From Minwuiaceae bacterium (GTDB lineage: Bacteria > Pseudomonadota > Alphaproteobacteria > Minwuiales > Minwuiaceae), in the NCBI GenBank assembly GCA_028278525.1, contig JANQEE010000006.1, positions 62,001 to 126,000 on the forward strand: 64,000 nucleotides of DNA, read 5' to 3'. Positions 46,455-55,322 of the stretch are shown here, piece after piece. Position numbers and translations under genes: made by a program. Position 1 is the stretch's first letter. Each line of letters opens with the position of its first letter. The notes below the pieces were generated by a model. The model searched no databases, had not been told where the DNA came from, and was given only the letters and a program-made list of their open reading frames with translations.

Positions 46455-48248
46455 TTACGAGGCGCCTAAACGCAATTGGCCGGCTTCCGCTTTCAGCGCG
46501 TCCAGACGACCCTGCAAGATACCGGCTTCGGCTTCGAGATCAGCGAGCTTTTTCCGAGCTTCTTGCAGTTTCGCCTTTGCCTTGTCTTCCCTGCCTTTTG
46601 CGGAGTCGGCATTTGCTCGGGTAATCTTACTCTCTTCCAACATCGCGTCGTATTCCGACTTGGCAGCCACTGCTTTCTCCGCCGCTTCAGTGGCATCTTT
46701 TTCCGACTGTTCAGCTATCTCCTTGAGCTTATCTTCGCCCTTCTCATCCGCAGCTTTCTTGTCTTTCTTTGCTTTTTTTCTCGCTAATTTTTCAGCTTTT
46801 TCCGCAGCCTCGTAGCGTGATCTCAGCAAGTCTGCGTCCTTTGCTTTCATGATCGCGGCGACTTCGAGTTCTCTCCAAATATGCTTTAGGTCGTCAAGCG
46901 CAGTTTGGCTGAGTTCGACTACCATCTTCTGTTTCGCGATTTCTGCTTTCAGCGCCTCATGCTGTTCCTTCGCCGATTGGCGCTCCTTCGGGAGCGCGGC
47001 GCGGCGTTCCTGCAGGCCGATAAGCGAGAGTTCGCGAACCTTTTGGTTGTCAAGCAGGTCGTAAACGGCGTCCATGTGTTGCTGCAGCGCCAATGATGCG
47101 CTTCTCGCTTCCATGAACTGCTTCTCTGCGCGCGATTTCGCAAGTATGTGTTCCAAGACCATCGTGTTGTGTTTGGCTACTGCGGGAAGTACGTCGTTGT
47201 AACAGTAAATGGCCAAAGGAGACTTCAACTGTTTCAAGGCTGCAGAGTCATAATGCGCATTTGCGGTCTCGTACCGCACCTTATTGATCGAGCTGGGGGC
47301 GAGCCGATACGTTTCCTTCGCCTGATCCCGTTCTTTTGCGAAATCAATAAGGTCTTTATCGATCCTTCCCGTGTCCAGTGCGGTTACGCAAGCGACGACC
47401 ATCGAGTCGAGGTTGATGTTTTCGATGTACTTGCGCTGCATCGTGACTAAGTTTTCGGCGATCTTCGGATCTTGCCTAAAACCGGTGTTCTCTGATGGGA
47501 CCAACAACAAAGTGTTTGCAACAGTCTGGGCAGACGACCTCTTGCTGGCGTTTCGTGCTGTTTCCGATTGCTGATCGGGTATTTCACTGGTTTGTTGATC
47601 TGTATTGTCTTGAGGTTGCGGCGTGTCAGCGCCCGACGCGTCGGCGAGTTGATTCGAGAATCGCACCAGGCGTCGCGCATCTTCGCTGAGTTCAGCACTC
47701 GCGCTGCCGCCCGCGCCTGTGCCGATCGCCGCCTGTCGGCCGGAGAAGTTGCCGGCGGCCAGTTCTCCCAACAGCATCGTGACCATCGTATCGTCCAGGC
47801 GGCTTAAGAGGATCGCATAGGCCGTATCCGATATCGCTCCGTTGGCGAATGCCTCGCAGGCCCGGTACAGGCCGTCGCGCAGCAGCTGGATCGTCGCGAG
47901 GCGCTGGGTCAGTTGCGCCATCCCTTCCGCGCGGGCCAGCGAGATCGCCGCGGCGGCTTCCGGCTTGATGTTCGACGGTAGTCCGCCGAGTCCAAAGCTG
48001 CCTGCCAGATCGAAGCTGGCTGATACCGCTTTGGCGATATCTGGGCTCGGCTCTGCGCAGGTGATTGTAGTCGGCCGAAAGCGGCCGCCGACGTAATTGT
48101 CTGCGTTTATCTTGTGTACGACCCGCAGATCAGCGGACGTGACCAAGCTTTGGTCCGATGAGAAGCGCTGGGTCTTATGGATCATCGAGGATTCGCAGGC
48201 GGCGGTCAGGACCGCCACTGCGGACAGGCACAAAGATACAAAGCGCAT
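46455..48248 (-). CDS. Coiled-coil lipoprotein of unknown function
   Basis: A 597-aa protein. A lipoprotein signal peptide ends in LTAAC (Cys18). The N-terminal domain carries RPTTITCAEPSPDIAKAVS and a region rich in Ala/Gly/Ser helices. A Gln/Asp/Ser-rich low-complexity linker follows at about residues 200-245. Residues about 380-590 form a long Lys/Glu/Ala coiled coil (KAEKLARKKAKKDKKAADEK). GGGAGG precedes the ATG. Base composition is lower in GC than the neighbours. It is divergent from the membrane patatin, sharing a 210-base AT-rich region. I do not recognise the family; CAEPSPD is the best search handle. Confidence 0.75.
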   Translation of the reverse strand: MRFVSLCLSAVAVLTAACESSMIHKTQRFSSDQSLVTSADLRVVHKINADNYVGGRFRPTTITCAEPSPDIAKAVSASFDLAGSFGLGGLPSNIKPEAAAAISLARAEGMAQLTQRLATIQLLRDGLYRACEAFANGAISDTAYAILLSRLDDTMVTMLLGELAAGNFSGRQAAIGTGAGGSASAELSEDARRLVRFSNQLADASGADTPQPQDNTDQQTSEIPDQQSETARNASKRSSAQTVANTLLLVPSENTGFRQDPKIAENLVTMQRKYIENINLDSMVVACVTALDTGRIDKDLIDFAKERDQAKETYRLAPSSINKVRYETANAHYDSAALKQLKSPLAIYCYNDVLPAVAKHNTMVLEHILAKSRAEKQFMEARSASLALQQHMDAVYDLLDNQKVRELSLIGLQERRAALPKERQSAKEQHEALKAEIAKQKMVVELSQTALDDLKHIWRELEVAAIMKAKDADLLRSRYEAAEKAEKLARKKAKKDKKAADEKGEDKLKEIAEQSEKDATEAAEKAVAAKSEYDAMLEESKITRANADSAKGREDKAKAKLQEARKKLADLEAEAGILQGRLDALKAEAGQLRLGAS

Positions 48249-48269
48249 AGATGGCCTCCCCTGACACGT

Positions 48270-48275
48270 ATTATA
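48270..48275 (-). promoter_or_regulatory. -10 element TATAAT for the lipoprotein gene
   Basis: A perfect TATAAT on the minus strand, 22 bases before the ATG. No good -35 is seen at 16-18 bases, so this may be an activator-dependent promoter or chance. Confidence 0.35.
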
Positions 48276-48281
48276 AGTCAT

Positions 48282-48311
48282 TTGACTCAACCTGATTGCG
48301 AAAAATACAAT
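48282..48311 (+). promoter_or_regulatory. Promoter of the membrane patatin gene
   Basis: TTGACT, 18 bases, TACAAT on the plus strand: five of six matches in each hexamer. It lies in a strongly AT-rich stretch about 150 bases before the start codon. It is back to back with the -10 element of the divergent lipoprotein gene. Confidence 0.65.
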
Positions 48312-48458
48312 CATAAATATTAAATCAGATCAAATATAAACTTATTAGTCTAAGGAGTTTGGTTTAAGGGCGAACCGCCCGCAACGGGCGACGGACGAAA
48401 CAGGAGGGTCGGTTGGCCCGGTGGATTCGCCGAAGACCGATCCCGATGTGGGGGACAG

Positions 48459-50975
48459 ATGTGGTGGCGATCGAATAAAGAACCGAAGAATAAGCCAGAC
48501 GATCTGATCGAGGGGGTTAAGGCGCGAGGGGGCGCTCGGGATGGGTACATAACCGCCCAAGACATCCTGGAGAAGTCGAAGACTCTGGTAGATATCGAGT
48601 TTAGGGGGATCAAGAAGCGCCGCGAAATCACCGGACATGGCGAGAACACGTTGATGGGACTGGCGCTTTCTGGCGGGGGCATCCGCTCTGCCACATTCTC
48701 CCTTGGCGTGATGCAGGCGTTGGCGGAGAAAGATGTCCTCAGGAAGATGGATTATCTCTCGACGGTCTCAGGCGGCGGCTATATCGGGTCATCGTTGACT
48801 TGGTGGTTGCATCAGGGCCCCAACTTTGGGGTCGGACGCGACAACTTCCCGTTCGGGTGTGACCGGGTGTCCGACCATGCGACGGACACGGACGAGCAAA
48901 AACGGCTCCGCCATCTAAGCCAACACGGCAAGTACCTGACGCCGGGTAAGGGCATTACGCTGCTTTCCGGCATCGCCATCGTTCTGCGCGCAATGCTGCT
49001 CAACCTGGTGGTCTGGCTGCCGGTCCTGATCGTAATCATGATGCTGTTGGTTTGGGGATCTGCAGAACTACAATGCGTTCTCGGAGGGCACCGTCCATCC
49101 TGGATGCCATCGCTGCTGCCAAAGGAGCTTCCTGTCTGGGATAAAACAGCCTTTATCTTTCGCAACCTGTTGCGTCTGGCGATTTTATTCGCTGCTTTCT
49201 TCGCTCTTTGTTGTGTCCTCTATTCGCTGGTAACGGGTCTCAAGCGGAAATTGGGTCCAAAGGGAATGGATCAGGGAGGCAAGCGGGCCCGTTTTCGTTC
49301 AGGCAGTTACAAATTGCGCCGCTGGTTCGAGCAGGGCGCCGGACTCATTCTGGCCGTTGTCGCCGTGCTTGTCGTGCTTGGCTCGTTGCCCATCGCAGTC
49401 GGCGAGCTGAAGGGAAATGAAGCCGCCGTTGCGCCTGGAGCAGTGCTCGTCGGGCTGGCTTCGGCAATCTGGTCGTTCTTTAAAGCCGGTCAGAAGTACG
49501 CTGGACGGATTCCGCTTGCAGTGCAAGCCTCGATCGGTGGCGCCGTCCTGATATATGGTCTTCTGCTGACCGCTTACATTGTGGGCGACTGGTTCTACGT
49601 CGAGTACGTTAACGACACACTTTCGCAAGGCGTGTTTGCAACACCGTATGATAGGATTAGTAGCCTAGCCAGCTACATCGCGTCGTGGCCAGTTGTCGAT
49701 GTTGTAGTTGAGTGGGTGAACAGTACTCTGGACCCGTTTCTTTGGTGGCCTGCCAGTTTGGCTCTCTCAGTGCTCCTGTTTGGCCGGTTCGCGAACATCA
49801 ACCACGTTTCCATGCATCGATTCTATCGGGACCGGCTGATGGAAACATTTCTACCAAATGAAGAAAACGCACGAGACAATGTGACAGGCCCCGCACGCGA
49901 TGCAGACTCGGTGAGGCTTTCCGAGGTCGACAATGCGGGCGGCAGCGGTCGTGGACCGTACCACATTATCAACACGAACGTACTGCTGGTCGATTCGAAG
50001 CGGAGGCGCTGGCGCATTCGCGGCGGCGACAATTTCATCTTGTCGCCCCTCTATTGCGGCAGTAACGCCACGGGCTGGCGTCGTACCGAGTCGTACATGC
50101 TCAACAACATGACCCTTCCGACCGCGATGGCGATATCGGGCGCCGCCGCTAACCCCAACACTGGCGTCGGCGGCGTCGGGCTGACGCGTAATCCGATCGT
50201 GTCGATCATCATGGCGCTGCTGAACTTGAGGTTGGGCTATTGGGCGGACAATCCACGGTCGCGGCCGACGCGCTTCCGCCATCCGCACCACTTTCGGCCT
50301 GGTATGTACGAGGTTATCGGCCTCGTGGGAATCAAAGGGATGCAGGAGAAATGCGCATTCGTACAGTTGAGCGACGGCGGGCATTTCGAAAACCTGGCTC
50401 TCTACGAGTTGATCCGGCGCAAGCTGCGGCTGATCATCGTTTGCGACGGCGGCGCGGACGGCGAGTTCAAATTCGCCGATCTGCAGACGGCGCTGCGGCG
50501 GATCGAAGAAGACTTCGGCGCCAAAGTGACGTTCCCGGATGGCCAGAAGCCGGCTGTGCTGGTGCCATCGTCCGACGCCGGCTATCCGATGGGCGCCAAA
50601 CAGGCGGAGCGTGGCTACATCGTTGGTGACATCGCCTATTCCGGTGGCGCCTGGGGCAAACTGATCCTGATGAAGACGACGATGGTTAAGGGCGCGAGCA
50701 CCGCGGTTCGTGGCTACAAAGGCAAGCACAAGGACTTCCCCGACCAATCCACCGCCGATCAGTTCTTTAGCGAAGAACAGTTCGAGGCCTATCGCGAACT
50801 GGGCCAATGCATCGCGGAACAAATGGTCAAGGAACTGCATCTGCCTCGGTTCATTGCTGCAATCGAAACGGCAACCGGTGGTCCCGTACCGACGCCCCGA
50901 CCGCCGAACATACCCCGCCAACGACATAGCCATAGGATGCGATATCTCCGTAAGTTCCGTGTGCGACGGACATAG
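48459..50975 (+). CDS. Membrane-integral patatin-like phospholipase
   Basis: An 838-aa protein. The N-terminal patatin half-site is GLALSGGGIRSATFSLGV (oxyanion loop, residues 71-77) and the nucleophile region LSTVSGGGYIGSS (Ser104). Then comes an unusually long insert with about six hydrophobic helices (about 165-200, 232-260, 293-315, 324-342, 353-382, 425-446). The catalytic Asp is in VQLSDGGHFENLALYELIRR (Asp639). A polar C-terminus follows. GGGGG precedes the ATG. It is predicted to cut phospholipids with the catalytic face at the membrane. The divergent coiled-coil lipoprotein is the only obvious partner. Confidence 0.88.
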   Translation: MWWRSNKEPKNKPDDLIEGVKARGGARDGYITAQDILEKSKTLVDIEFRGIKKRREITGHGENTLMGLALSGGGIRSATFSLGVMQALAEKDVLRKMDYLSTVSGGGYIGSSLTWWLHQGPNFGVGRDNFPFGCDRVSDHATDTDEQKRLRHLSQHGKYLTPGKGITLLSGIAIVLRAMLLNLVVWLPVLIVIMMLLVWGSAELQCVLGGHRPSWMPSLLPKELPVWDKTAFIFRNLLRLAILFAAFFALCCVLYSLVTGLKRKLGPKGMDQGGKRARFRSGSYKLRRWFEQGAGLILAVVAVLVVLGSLPIAVGELKGNEAAVAPGAVLVGLASAIWSFFKAGQKYAGRIPLAVQASIGGAVLIYGLLLTAYIVGDWFYVEYVNDTLSQGVFATPYDRISSLASYIASWPVVDVVVEWVNSTLDPFLWWPASLALSVLLFGRFANINHVSMHRFYRDRLMETFLPNEENARDNVTGPARDADSVRLSEVDNAGGSGRGPYHIINTNVLLVDSKRRRWRIRGGDNFILSPLYCGSNATGWRRTESYMLNNMTLPTAMAISGAAANPNTGVGGVGLTRNPIVSIIMALLNLRLGYWADNPRSRPTRFRHPHHFRPGMYEVIGLVGIKGMQEKCAFVQLSDGGHFENLALYELIRRKLRLIIVCDGGADGEFKFADLQTALRRIEEDFGAKVTFPDGQKPAVLVPSSDAGYPMGAKQAERGYIVGDIAYSGGAWGKLILMKTTMVKGASTAVRGYKGKHKDFPDQSTADQFFSEEQFEAYRELGQCIAEQMVKELHLPRFIAAIETATGGPVPTPRPPNIPRQRHSHRMRYLRKFRVRRT

Positions 50976-51005
50976 CGTCGCGTTGATCGGGGCGAAGCAA
51001 GCTGG

Positions 51006-51046
51006 AGAGTGTGAGCCGCGTCTGGAGGCGGCACGCTCTTGTTATG
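51006..51046 (+). terminator. Probable terminator of the patatin gene
   Basis: GAGTGTG(AG)CCGC pairs with GCGGCACGCTC, giving an 11-bp stem with a 2-base bulge. It is followed by TTGTTATG, a weak T-rich tail. It starts 30 bases after the stop. Confidence 0.4.
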
Positions 51047-51242
51047 CTGTCACGTCGCATTTGGCAGGCGCCATCGGCCACAGTTATCAATCATCTTCAC
51101 CTCGAAGTTATTCGCATCGTGCTTTCCCATGGTTTCGATTTTTGCTCCCTGGACCGGTTAATACTGAGTCGATTACGCAAGTCGGCTCCGAGCACGGTAA
51201 CCATTCCGCGAGTGGTGTTCATTCTGACAGGATCGCTGCCGG

Positions 51243-52445
51243 TCAATCCCGCTCGAATACGAAAGCTTCCAGAAACGCCGAGGCGACCGGCGAATAGACG
51301 ACGCGGCCGCGACCGAGGCGGAAACCGCGGCTGAGGGCGTCGCTGTTGGCGAAGGCGAGGAAGGTGAGGTCGCGGCCCGGCACCATCACGACCAGCGACG
51401 AAACCGAATCCCAATATCCGTAATGCCAGACGACCTTGGTTCCTTCGACGGTCTCGACAAACCAGCCGAGGCCATAAGGCAGGTCGCCACCCGCGTTGGA
51501 CTTGGTCGGCGTGAAGGCGATGGCCTGTGTTTCGGGTCGCAGGAAACGGTTTTCCTTCAGGGCGACAATATATTTGGCGTAGTCGGCGACGGAGGCGACC
51601 AGGCCGGCGGAACTGCCGAAGTACGTGGGATAGGCGCCCGGCACCAAGTCGCCGGTGTCATTCAGGATGTAGGGCGATGCGAGCCGCGCCTGGAGCGCGT
51701 CGCCCATCCGGCCGGTGTTCTTCAGGCCAAGCGGGCGGATGACGATCGCATTGAGATTGGCCATGAAGCTGCGGCCGGTAATCTGCTCGATGACGCGGTC
51801 GAGCTTACCGAACCGCGAGCCGTCGTATTGGTAGCGCTCGCCGGGCTCGCCGCCTGAAGTGTGGGAAAAGATGTGCCGCACGGTGACGGTGCCATCGCTC
51901 TCCAGATCGATTCCGAACGTTTCGGCGGGTGTATCGAGGTCGAGCCTGCCTTGCTCGACCAGTTGCATGAGCAATGTGGAGGCAAAGGTCTTCGTCAACG
52001 AGGCCAGGTGGAAGGGCGTGTCCCGCTTCACCGGCGTTTTTTCGGCCAGGTCGGCATAGCCGTAGCCTTTGAACCACCAGAGCTCACGCCCGCGCAGAAT
52101 GCCGGCCGCCAACCCGGGTATGCGCAGGTAATCATGCATTAAGGCGATTTCCGCTTCGAACTTTGTCAGCTTGGTCCGTTCGGTTTCTGTTTCGGCATCC
52201 ATGGACGCCGCCGCCGCAAACGCCGGTACGTCAAATCCAGGGCCGATAATTCCGAACAGCAAGATAATCGCTGCGAACGACGAAGGGCGGCGGTCAACCC
52301 GGCGCGCGGCAGTTTTGCCTTGCGCTCGGCGGCATCCATTCGCGCCACGTAAAGCGGCGGAAGTTCTCCATTTCTGTGCCTTTTTCGCCGTCCGGGCTGG
52401 TTCAAGGGCCCACATTTTTTGCTGCTCGGTCGTCAGGTGTCTCAT
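51243..52445 (-). CDS. Serine hydrolase (beta-lactamase / penicillin-binding-protein family), exported
   Basis: A 400-aa protein with SxxK in FHLASLTKTFASTLL, typical for class C beta-lactamase-like esterases and D-aminopeptidases. The second motif region is GERYQYDGSRFGKL. A hydrophobic segment (SFAAIILLFGIIGPGFDVPAFAAAAS) after about 50 basic residues looks like a signal, so the true start may be downstream of the ATG at 52445. Function in hydrolysis of esters or peptides is not resolved. Confidence 0.8.
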   Translation of the reverse strand: MRHLTTEQQKMWALEPARTAKKAQKWRTSAALRGANGCRRAQGKTAARRVDRRPSSFAAIILLFGIIGPGFDVPAFAAAASMDAETETERTKLTKFEAEIALMHDYLRIPGLAAGILRGRELWWFKGYGYADLAEKTPVKRDTPFHLASLTKTFASTLLMQLVEQGRLDLDTPAETFGIDLESDGTVTVRHIFSHTSGGEPGERYQYDGSRFGKLDRVIEQITGRSFMANLNAIVIRPLGLKNTGRMGDALQARLASPYILNDTGDLVPGAYPTYFGSSAGLVASVADYAKYIVALKENRFLRPETQAIAFTPTKSNAGGDLPYGLGWFVETVEGTKVVWHYGYWDSVSSLVVMVPGRDLTFLAFANSDALSRGFRLGRGRVVYSPVASAFLEAFVFERD

Positions 52446-52984
52446 GTCGGAACGCTGCGGTTTGCGATCCGGATAGGATCAAAGACGCCATTTCCGCCGG
52501 GACCTGTCAACGCCGCCGCCCGGCGCCCGGTCGCCGCGTTGCCGCCGGCCTGGCGCCATGCCGAACCCGCCGAACACCGGCTGGCCATTCATGCATGTGC
52601 GGTAATTTTCTCCTCGGTCGGCCGCGCAGGCATGGAGCGGCGGCGGTAGGGCCGCGCACTTCGGCTGGGCCTCACCCCCCGCATCAAGAGTTTCTATAGG
52701 AAAAAACTCGAAATTGTTCTCGCATTGGGCGTACAATATTTTTGACGAATGGGATCAAGGTGGCTCGTTCAGGAGCGTTTGACCCCAAGAAGATGCGTGG
52801 GCCTTGAGTAAATTGTCGGCAGGCGCCCAAGTCCGAGTGACGGCGTGCTGCCGTTCGGCGATGAACGAACGCAGTAGGCGTCGCGGTCGAAACGGCGGAG
52901 ACTGCAAGTTGTTGGCTGATGCTCTAGGCAACATTTGGCGTAGCGTTAAGGGGGCGCGACAACAACGCGGCAAAGGAGGAAGCC
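52446..52984. other. Intergenic region before the PEP-CTERM gene
   Basis: About 540 bases. GC-rich and Pro/Arg-like frames without ribosome sites fill the first half. An AT-rich patch occurs at about 52695-52745. I see no RNA gene, repeat or clear promoter; the 3' part presumably carries the promoter of the PEP-CTERM gene. Confidence 0.5.
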
Positions 52985-53773
52985 ATGAGGTCTGCCGTCA
53001 AGTATTGTGCCGCAGCAATAGCGGCTATCGTTTTTGCAGGGGGCGCGCTGGCGAACAAAGCCGCCCATGCCACTGCGTTGTATTTCGGAGCGGCGGAGGC
53101 GACGCTTACGATTACCGACATCCGAAATACAACGGTTAGCGCGGACACTTCCTTTTCGGGGCTGTCCATCTTGGGGGTCACCAAAATATTTGACGCGGAT
53201 ACGCTCGAAGTCGGTAATGCATCCGCAATTTTCGTCGCAAACGAGAGCGTGGTGGATGCTGGCGGCGGCTCCCTCGGCTCCGGCCCAATCCCGGTTTCCG
53301 TGGGCCAGGGGCTGGAACTTTTTTCGGCTTCGACCGGATTTGCAGACCGAGTCGGTACTGCGGCGTCGTTTAGTCTGCTGGACGGTTTGATCGGGCTCTT
53401 CAACGAAAGCGAGACGGACTTCTTCGAAATCGACTTCGCGCTCGAATTCGCTCTGTCCGCCGTTGCGGTAGCGGATGCACTGGCGAACGAAATCGCCGGT
53501 GCGACTGCGTCTTTCTCGATTGACGCGACGCCGTTCGGCGGCGAAGTCGTTTACGATGTACTCGCCGATTCGGAGCTTGGCGCCGATCCCGCGATCGACG
53601 AGTCGCTCTTCTTTACGGTGTCGCTGGACCCGCTCTCCCAAGACAGCGTATTCATAGTCACCTCCACAAACGGCTTCGCCGCCGCTGTTCCAGAGCCGGA
53701 GGCTTTGCCGGTCTTGCTTCTGGGACTGACGATACTTGGCTTGCGCGTTCGCCGCCGGCGGGTCGTGAGTTGA
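52985..53773 (+). CDS. PEP-CTERM-type secreted protein
   Basis: A 262-aa protein with a signal peptide (CAAAIAAIVFAGGALANKAAHA). The mature part is beta-rich, acidic and Ala/Ser/Asp-heavy (surface-type). The C-terminus is AVPEPEALPVLLLGLTILG followed by RVRRRR: the VPEP motif, a transmembrane helix and an Arg cluster, which is the exosortase sorting signal. No exosortase gene is in this window. AAAGGAGGAAG precedes the ATG. Confidence 0.85.
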   Translation: MRSAVKYCAAAIAAIVFAGGALANKAAHATALYFGAAEATLTITDIRNTTVSADTSFSGLSILGVTKIFDADTLEVGNASAIFVANESVVDAGGGSLGSGPIPVSVGQGLELFSASTGFADRVGTAASFSLLDGLIGLFNESETDFFEIDFALEFALSAVAVADALANEIAGATASFSIDATPFGGEVVYDVLADSELGADPAIDESLFFTVSLDPLSQDSVFIVTSTNGFAAAVPEPEALPVLLLGLTILGLRVRRRRVVS

Positions 53774-53786
53774 GGGTGGTGGCATA

Positions 53787-53829
53787 GATCGGAAAAGAGC
53801 TGGGATCGGAAAAGAGCTGGGATCGGAAA
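53787..53829 (+). repeat. 17-base tandem repeat after the PEP-CTERM gene
   Basis: GATCGGAAAAGAGCTGG occurs twice in a row (53787-53803, 53804-53820), then a partial third copy (GATCGGAAA). The unit resembles the Illumina adapter core with two extra A's, which is probably chance. About 260 further bases lead to the selenoprotein gene without other features. Confidence 0.7.
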
Positions 53830-54091
53830 CAAAGTCGGCGGGATAAGCGTCAACTGCCGCCTTCCTCGCCACGGATGAATGTCCACTGACCCCGGAGCAT
53901 CGTCCGATCAAACGGAATCGCTTTTGCGATCCGATTGATCGGATATTGCTTCAGCAGGCTGCCTGCGCTCGACGCGTGGGTTGGGACAAAGCGCGGACGC
54001 CGATATTTCGTTTGAGTTTGCCGCGGGCCGGTGGTGGAATCGTGCGGGCTGTCCGAAGACGGCGACACGCCAGAGCATAATGGAGGGTTGG

Positions 54092-54976
54092 ATGGCGTAC
54101 GTGCGATATATCGATCGAACGACGGAGGACTACCTTCGCCAGGGGTACGAGACCCCATACAAATGGGCGCATCACGAGACGGCGCCGTTTACGAAACTGA
54201 AAAAGCCGCTTGCCGAAAGCAAGGTGGGGCTGATCGGCACCAGCGAGGTCGCCGTTCGGTTCGACACCGAGACGGAAGAAAATCCGATCGTCGAGGAGGA
54301 TTTCCGCGGCATCTATACGATTCCGGCCGATACGCCGACGGAAAAGCTGTACAGCCGCACCGCGTCGTTCGACCGGCACGCGACGCATCTGGATGACCCC
54401 AATGCCTACTATCCGATCGACCGGCTGCGCGAGGCGGTCGCCGACGGGCGCGTCGGCGGGATGCCGGACCGGGTGCTGGGCGCTTACAACAACTACAGTC
54501 AGCGCAAAGTGCTGGAGCAGGAAGCGCCGAAAGCGCTGCAATTCTGCCGCGAGGAGGGGGTCGACGCGCTGATCATGGTCCCCGTTTGACCGGTTTGCCA
54601 TCAGACCGTGAGTCTGATCAGCCGGTATATCGAGGAGCATGGCATTCCGACCGTCGTGATCGGCGCGGCCCGGGACATCGTCGAGCATTGCGGCGTCGCC
54701 AGGTTCCTGTTCGTCGACTTTCCGCTCGGCAGTCCCTGCGGCGAGCCGTGGGACGTCGGCCAGCAGCGCGCCATCTTTCAGCAGGCGCTGGACCTGCTGG
54801 AGACCGCGCCCGGCCCGATGACCACCCGGGAGGCGGGCTATGCCTGGAGCCGGGGCGACGACTGGAAGCGCACGGTGTTCACCGAGGAGCAGCCCTGGCA
54901 GGACGAAGCGACGAAGGCCAAGTGGAACGCGCGGAAAGAGGAGTATCGGCGGCTGAAGGCGGAAGGGAAGGTGTGA
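54092..54976 (+). CDS. Selenoprotein of the glycine/sarcosine/betaine or D-proline reductase (GrdB/PrdB-like) family, with in-frame UGA
   Basis: A 294-aa selenoprotein read through the TGA at 54587-54589 as Sec166. Both halves are in one frame and read continuously as VPVUPVCHQTVSLISRY, so Sec and Cys169 form a U-x2-C redox motif. The first half (MAYVRYIDRTTEDYLRQG...) has ETAPFTKLKKPLAESKVGLIGTSE, and the second has IPTVVIGAARDIVEHCGVARF and FPLGSPCGEPWD, typical of PrdB-type subunits. The ATG at 54092 has GGAGG 6 bases upstream. A hairpin follows the UGA directly. No sel genes are in this window. The reductase partner and substrate are unknown. Confidence 0.85.
54589..54626 (+). promoter_or_regulatory. 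SECIS element for selenocysteine insertion
   Basis: An RNA hairpin starting at the last base of the UGA. The outer 5-bp stem is ACCGG / CCGGT and the inner 7-bp stem ATCAGAC / GTCTGAT, separated by a 6/3 internal loop. The apical loop is CGTGA at 54607-54611, about 18-22 bases after the UGA. This matches the placement of bacterial SECIS elements recognised by SelB. Confidence 0.8.
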
Positions 54977-54986
54977 GGGCCCCGTT

Positions 54987-55057
54987 GTCGTCACCCCGGC
55001 GGAGGCCGGGGTCCAGGTCCGGCGGTTGGTCTGGATTCCGGCCTTCGCCGGAATGAC
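54987..55057. repeat. Dispersed intergenic repeat with inverted ends
   Basis: GTCGTCACCCCGGCGGAGG... at 54987 and CTGGATTCCGGCCTTCGCC...GAATGAC at 55031-55057 make an inverted-end unit of a type often scattered in alphaproteobacterial genomes (GTCATCCCGG...CTGGATTCCGG). It lies directly after the selenoprotein stop. Confidence 0.6.
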
Positions 55058-55073
55058 TAAGAGGGGCCGGGCT

Positions 55074-55158
55074 GTCATTGCGAGCGAAGCGACGCAATCT
55101 CGTCACGCCGTGCTCCGTGTTTTCCAGATCGCCGCGGCCCTTTGGGCCTCGCGATGAC
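55074..55158. repeat. GTCATTGCGAGCGAAGCG-type repeat, copy 1
   Basis: Starts GTCATTGCGAGCGAAGCGA and ends GATGAC, with a GGGCC/GGCCC-like hairpin between. A related copy begins at 59208. The rest of the stretch 55159-55322 is a leader for the transporter operon with GGGGAGG just before the ATG. Confidence 0.55.
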
Positions 55159-55322
55159 AGCCGGACTCGGCCATCGTGTGGGCAGGCTGCTCAAATCGTG
55201 GGCTGCTTTTCGAACGGAAAGCCTTACTATGCCGGGCAATCGGGGCGTTTGCCGGTGGCACGGGGATTGCGTTGTCGTGGCATCATCGGCCCGATCAACG
55301 ATAACGGGGAGGTATCGAGACA

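Noticed and set aside
54092-54589. Gene broken by a premature stop (pseudogene) at 54587
   Set aside because: The reading frame continues without shift, the junction is a U-x2-C motif, and a SECIS-like hairpin follows; recoding explains it better than decay.
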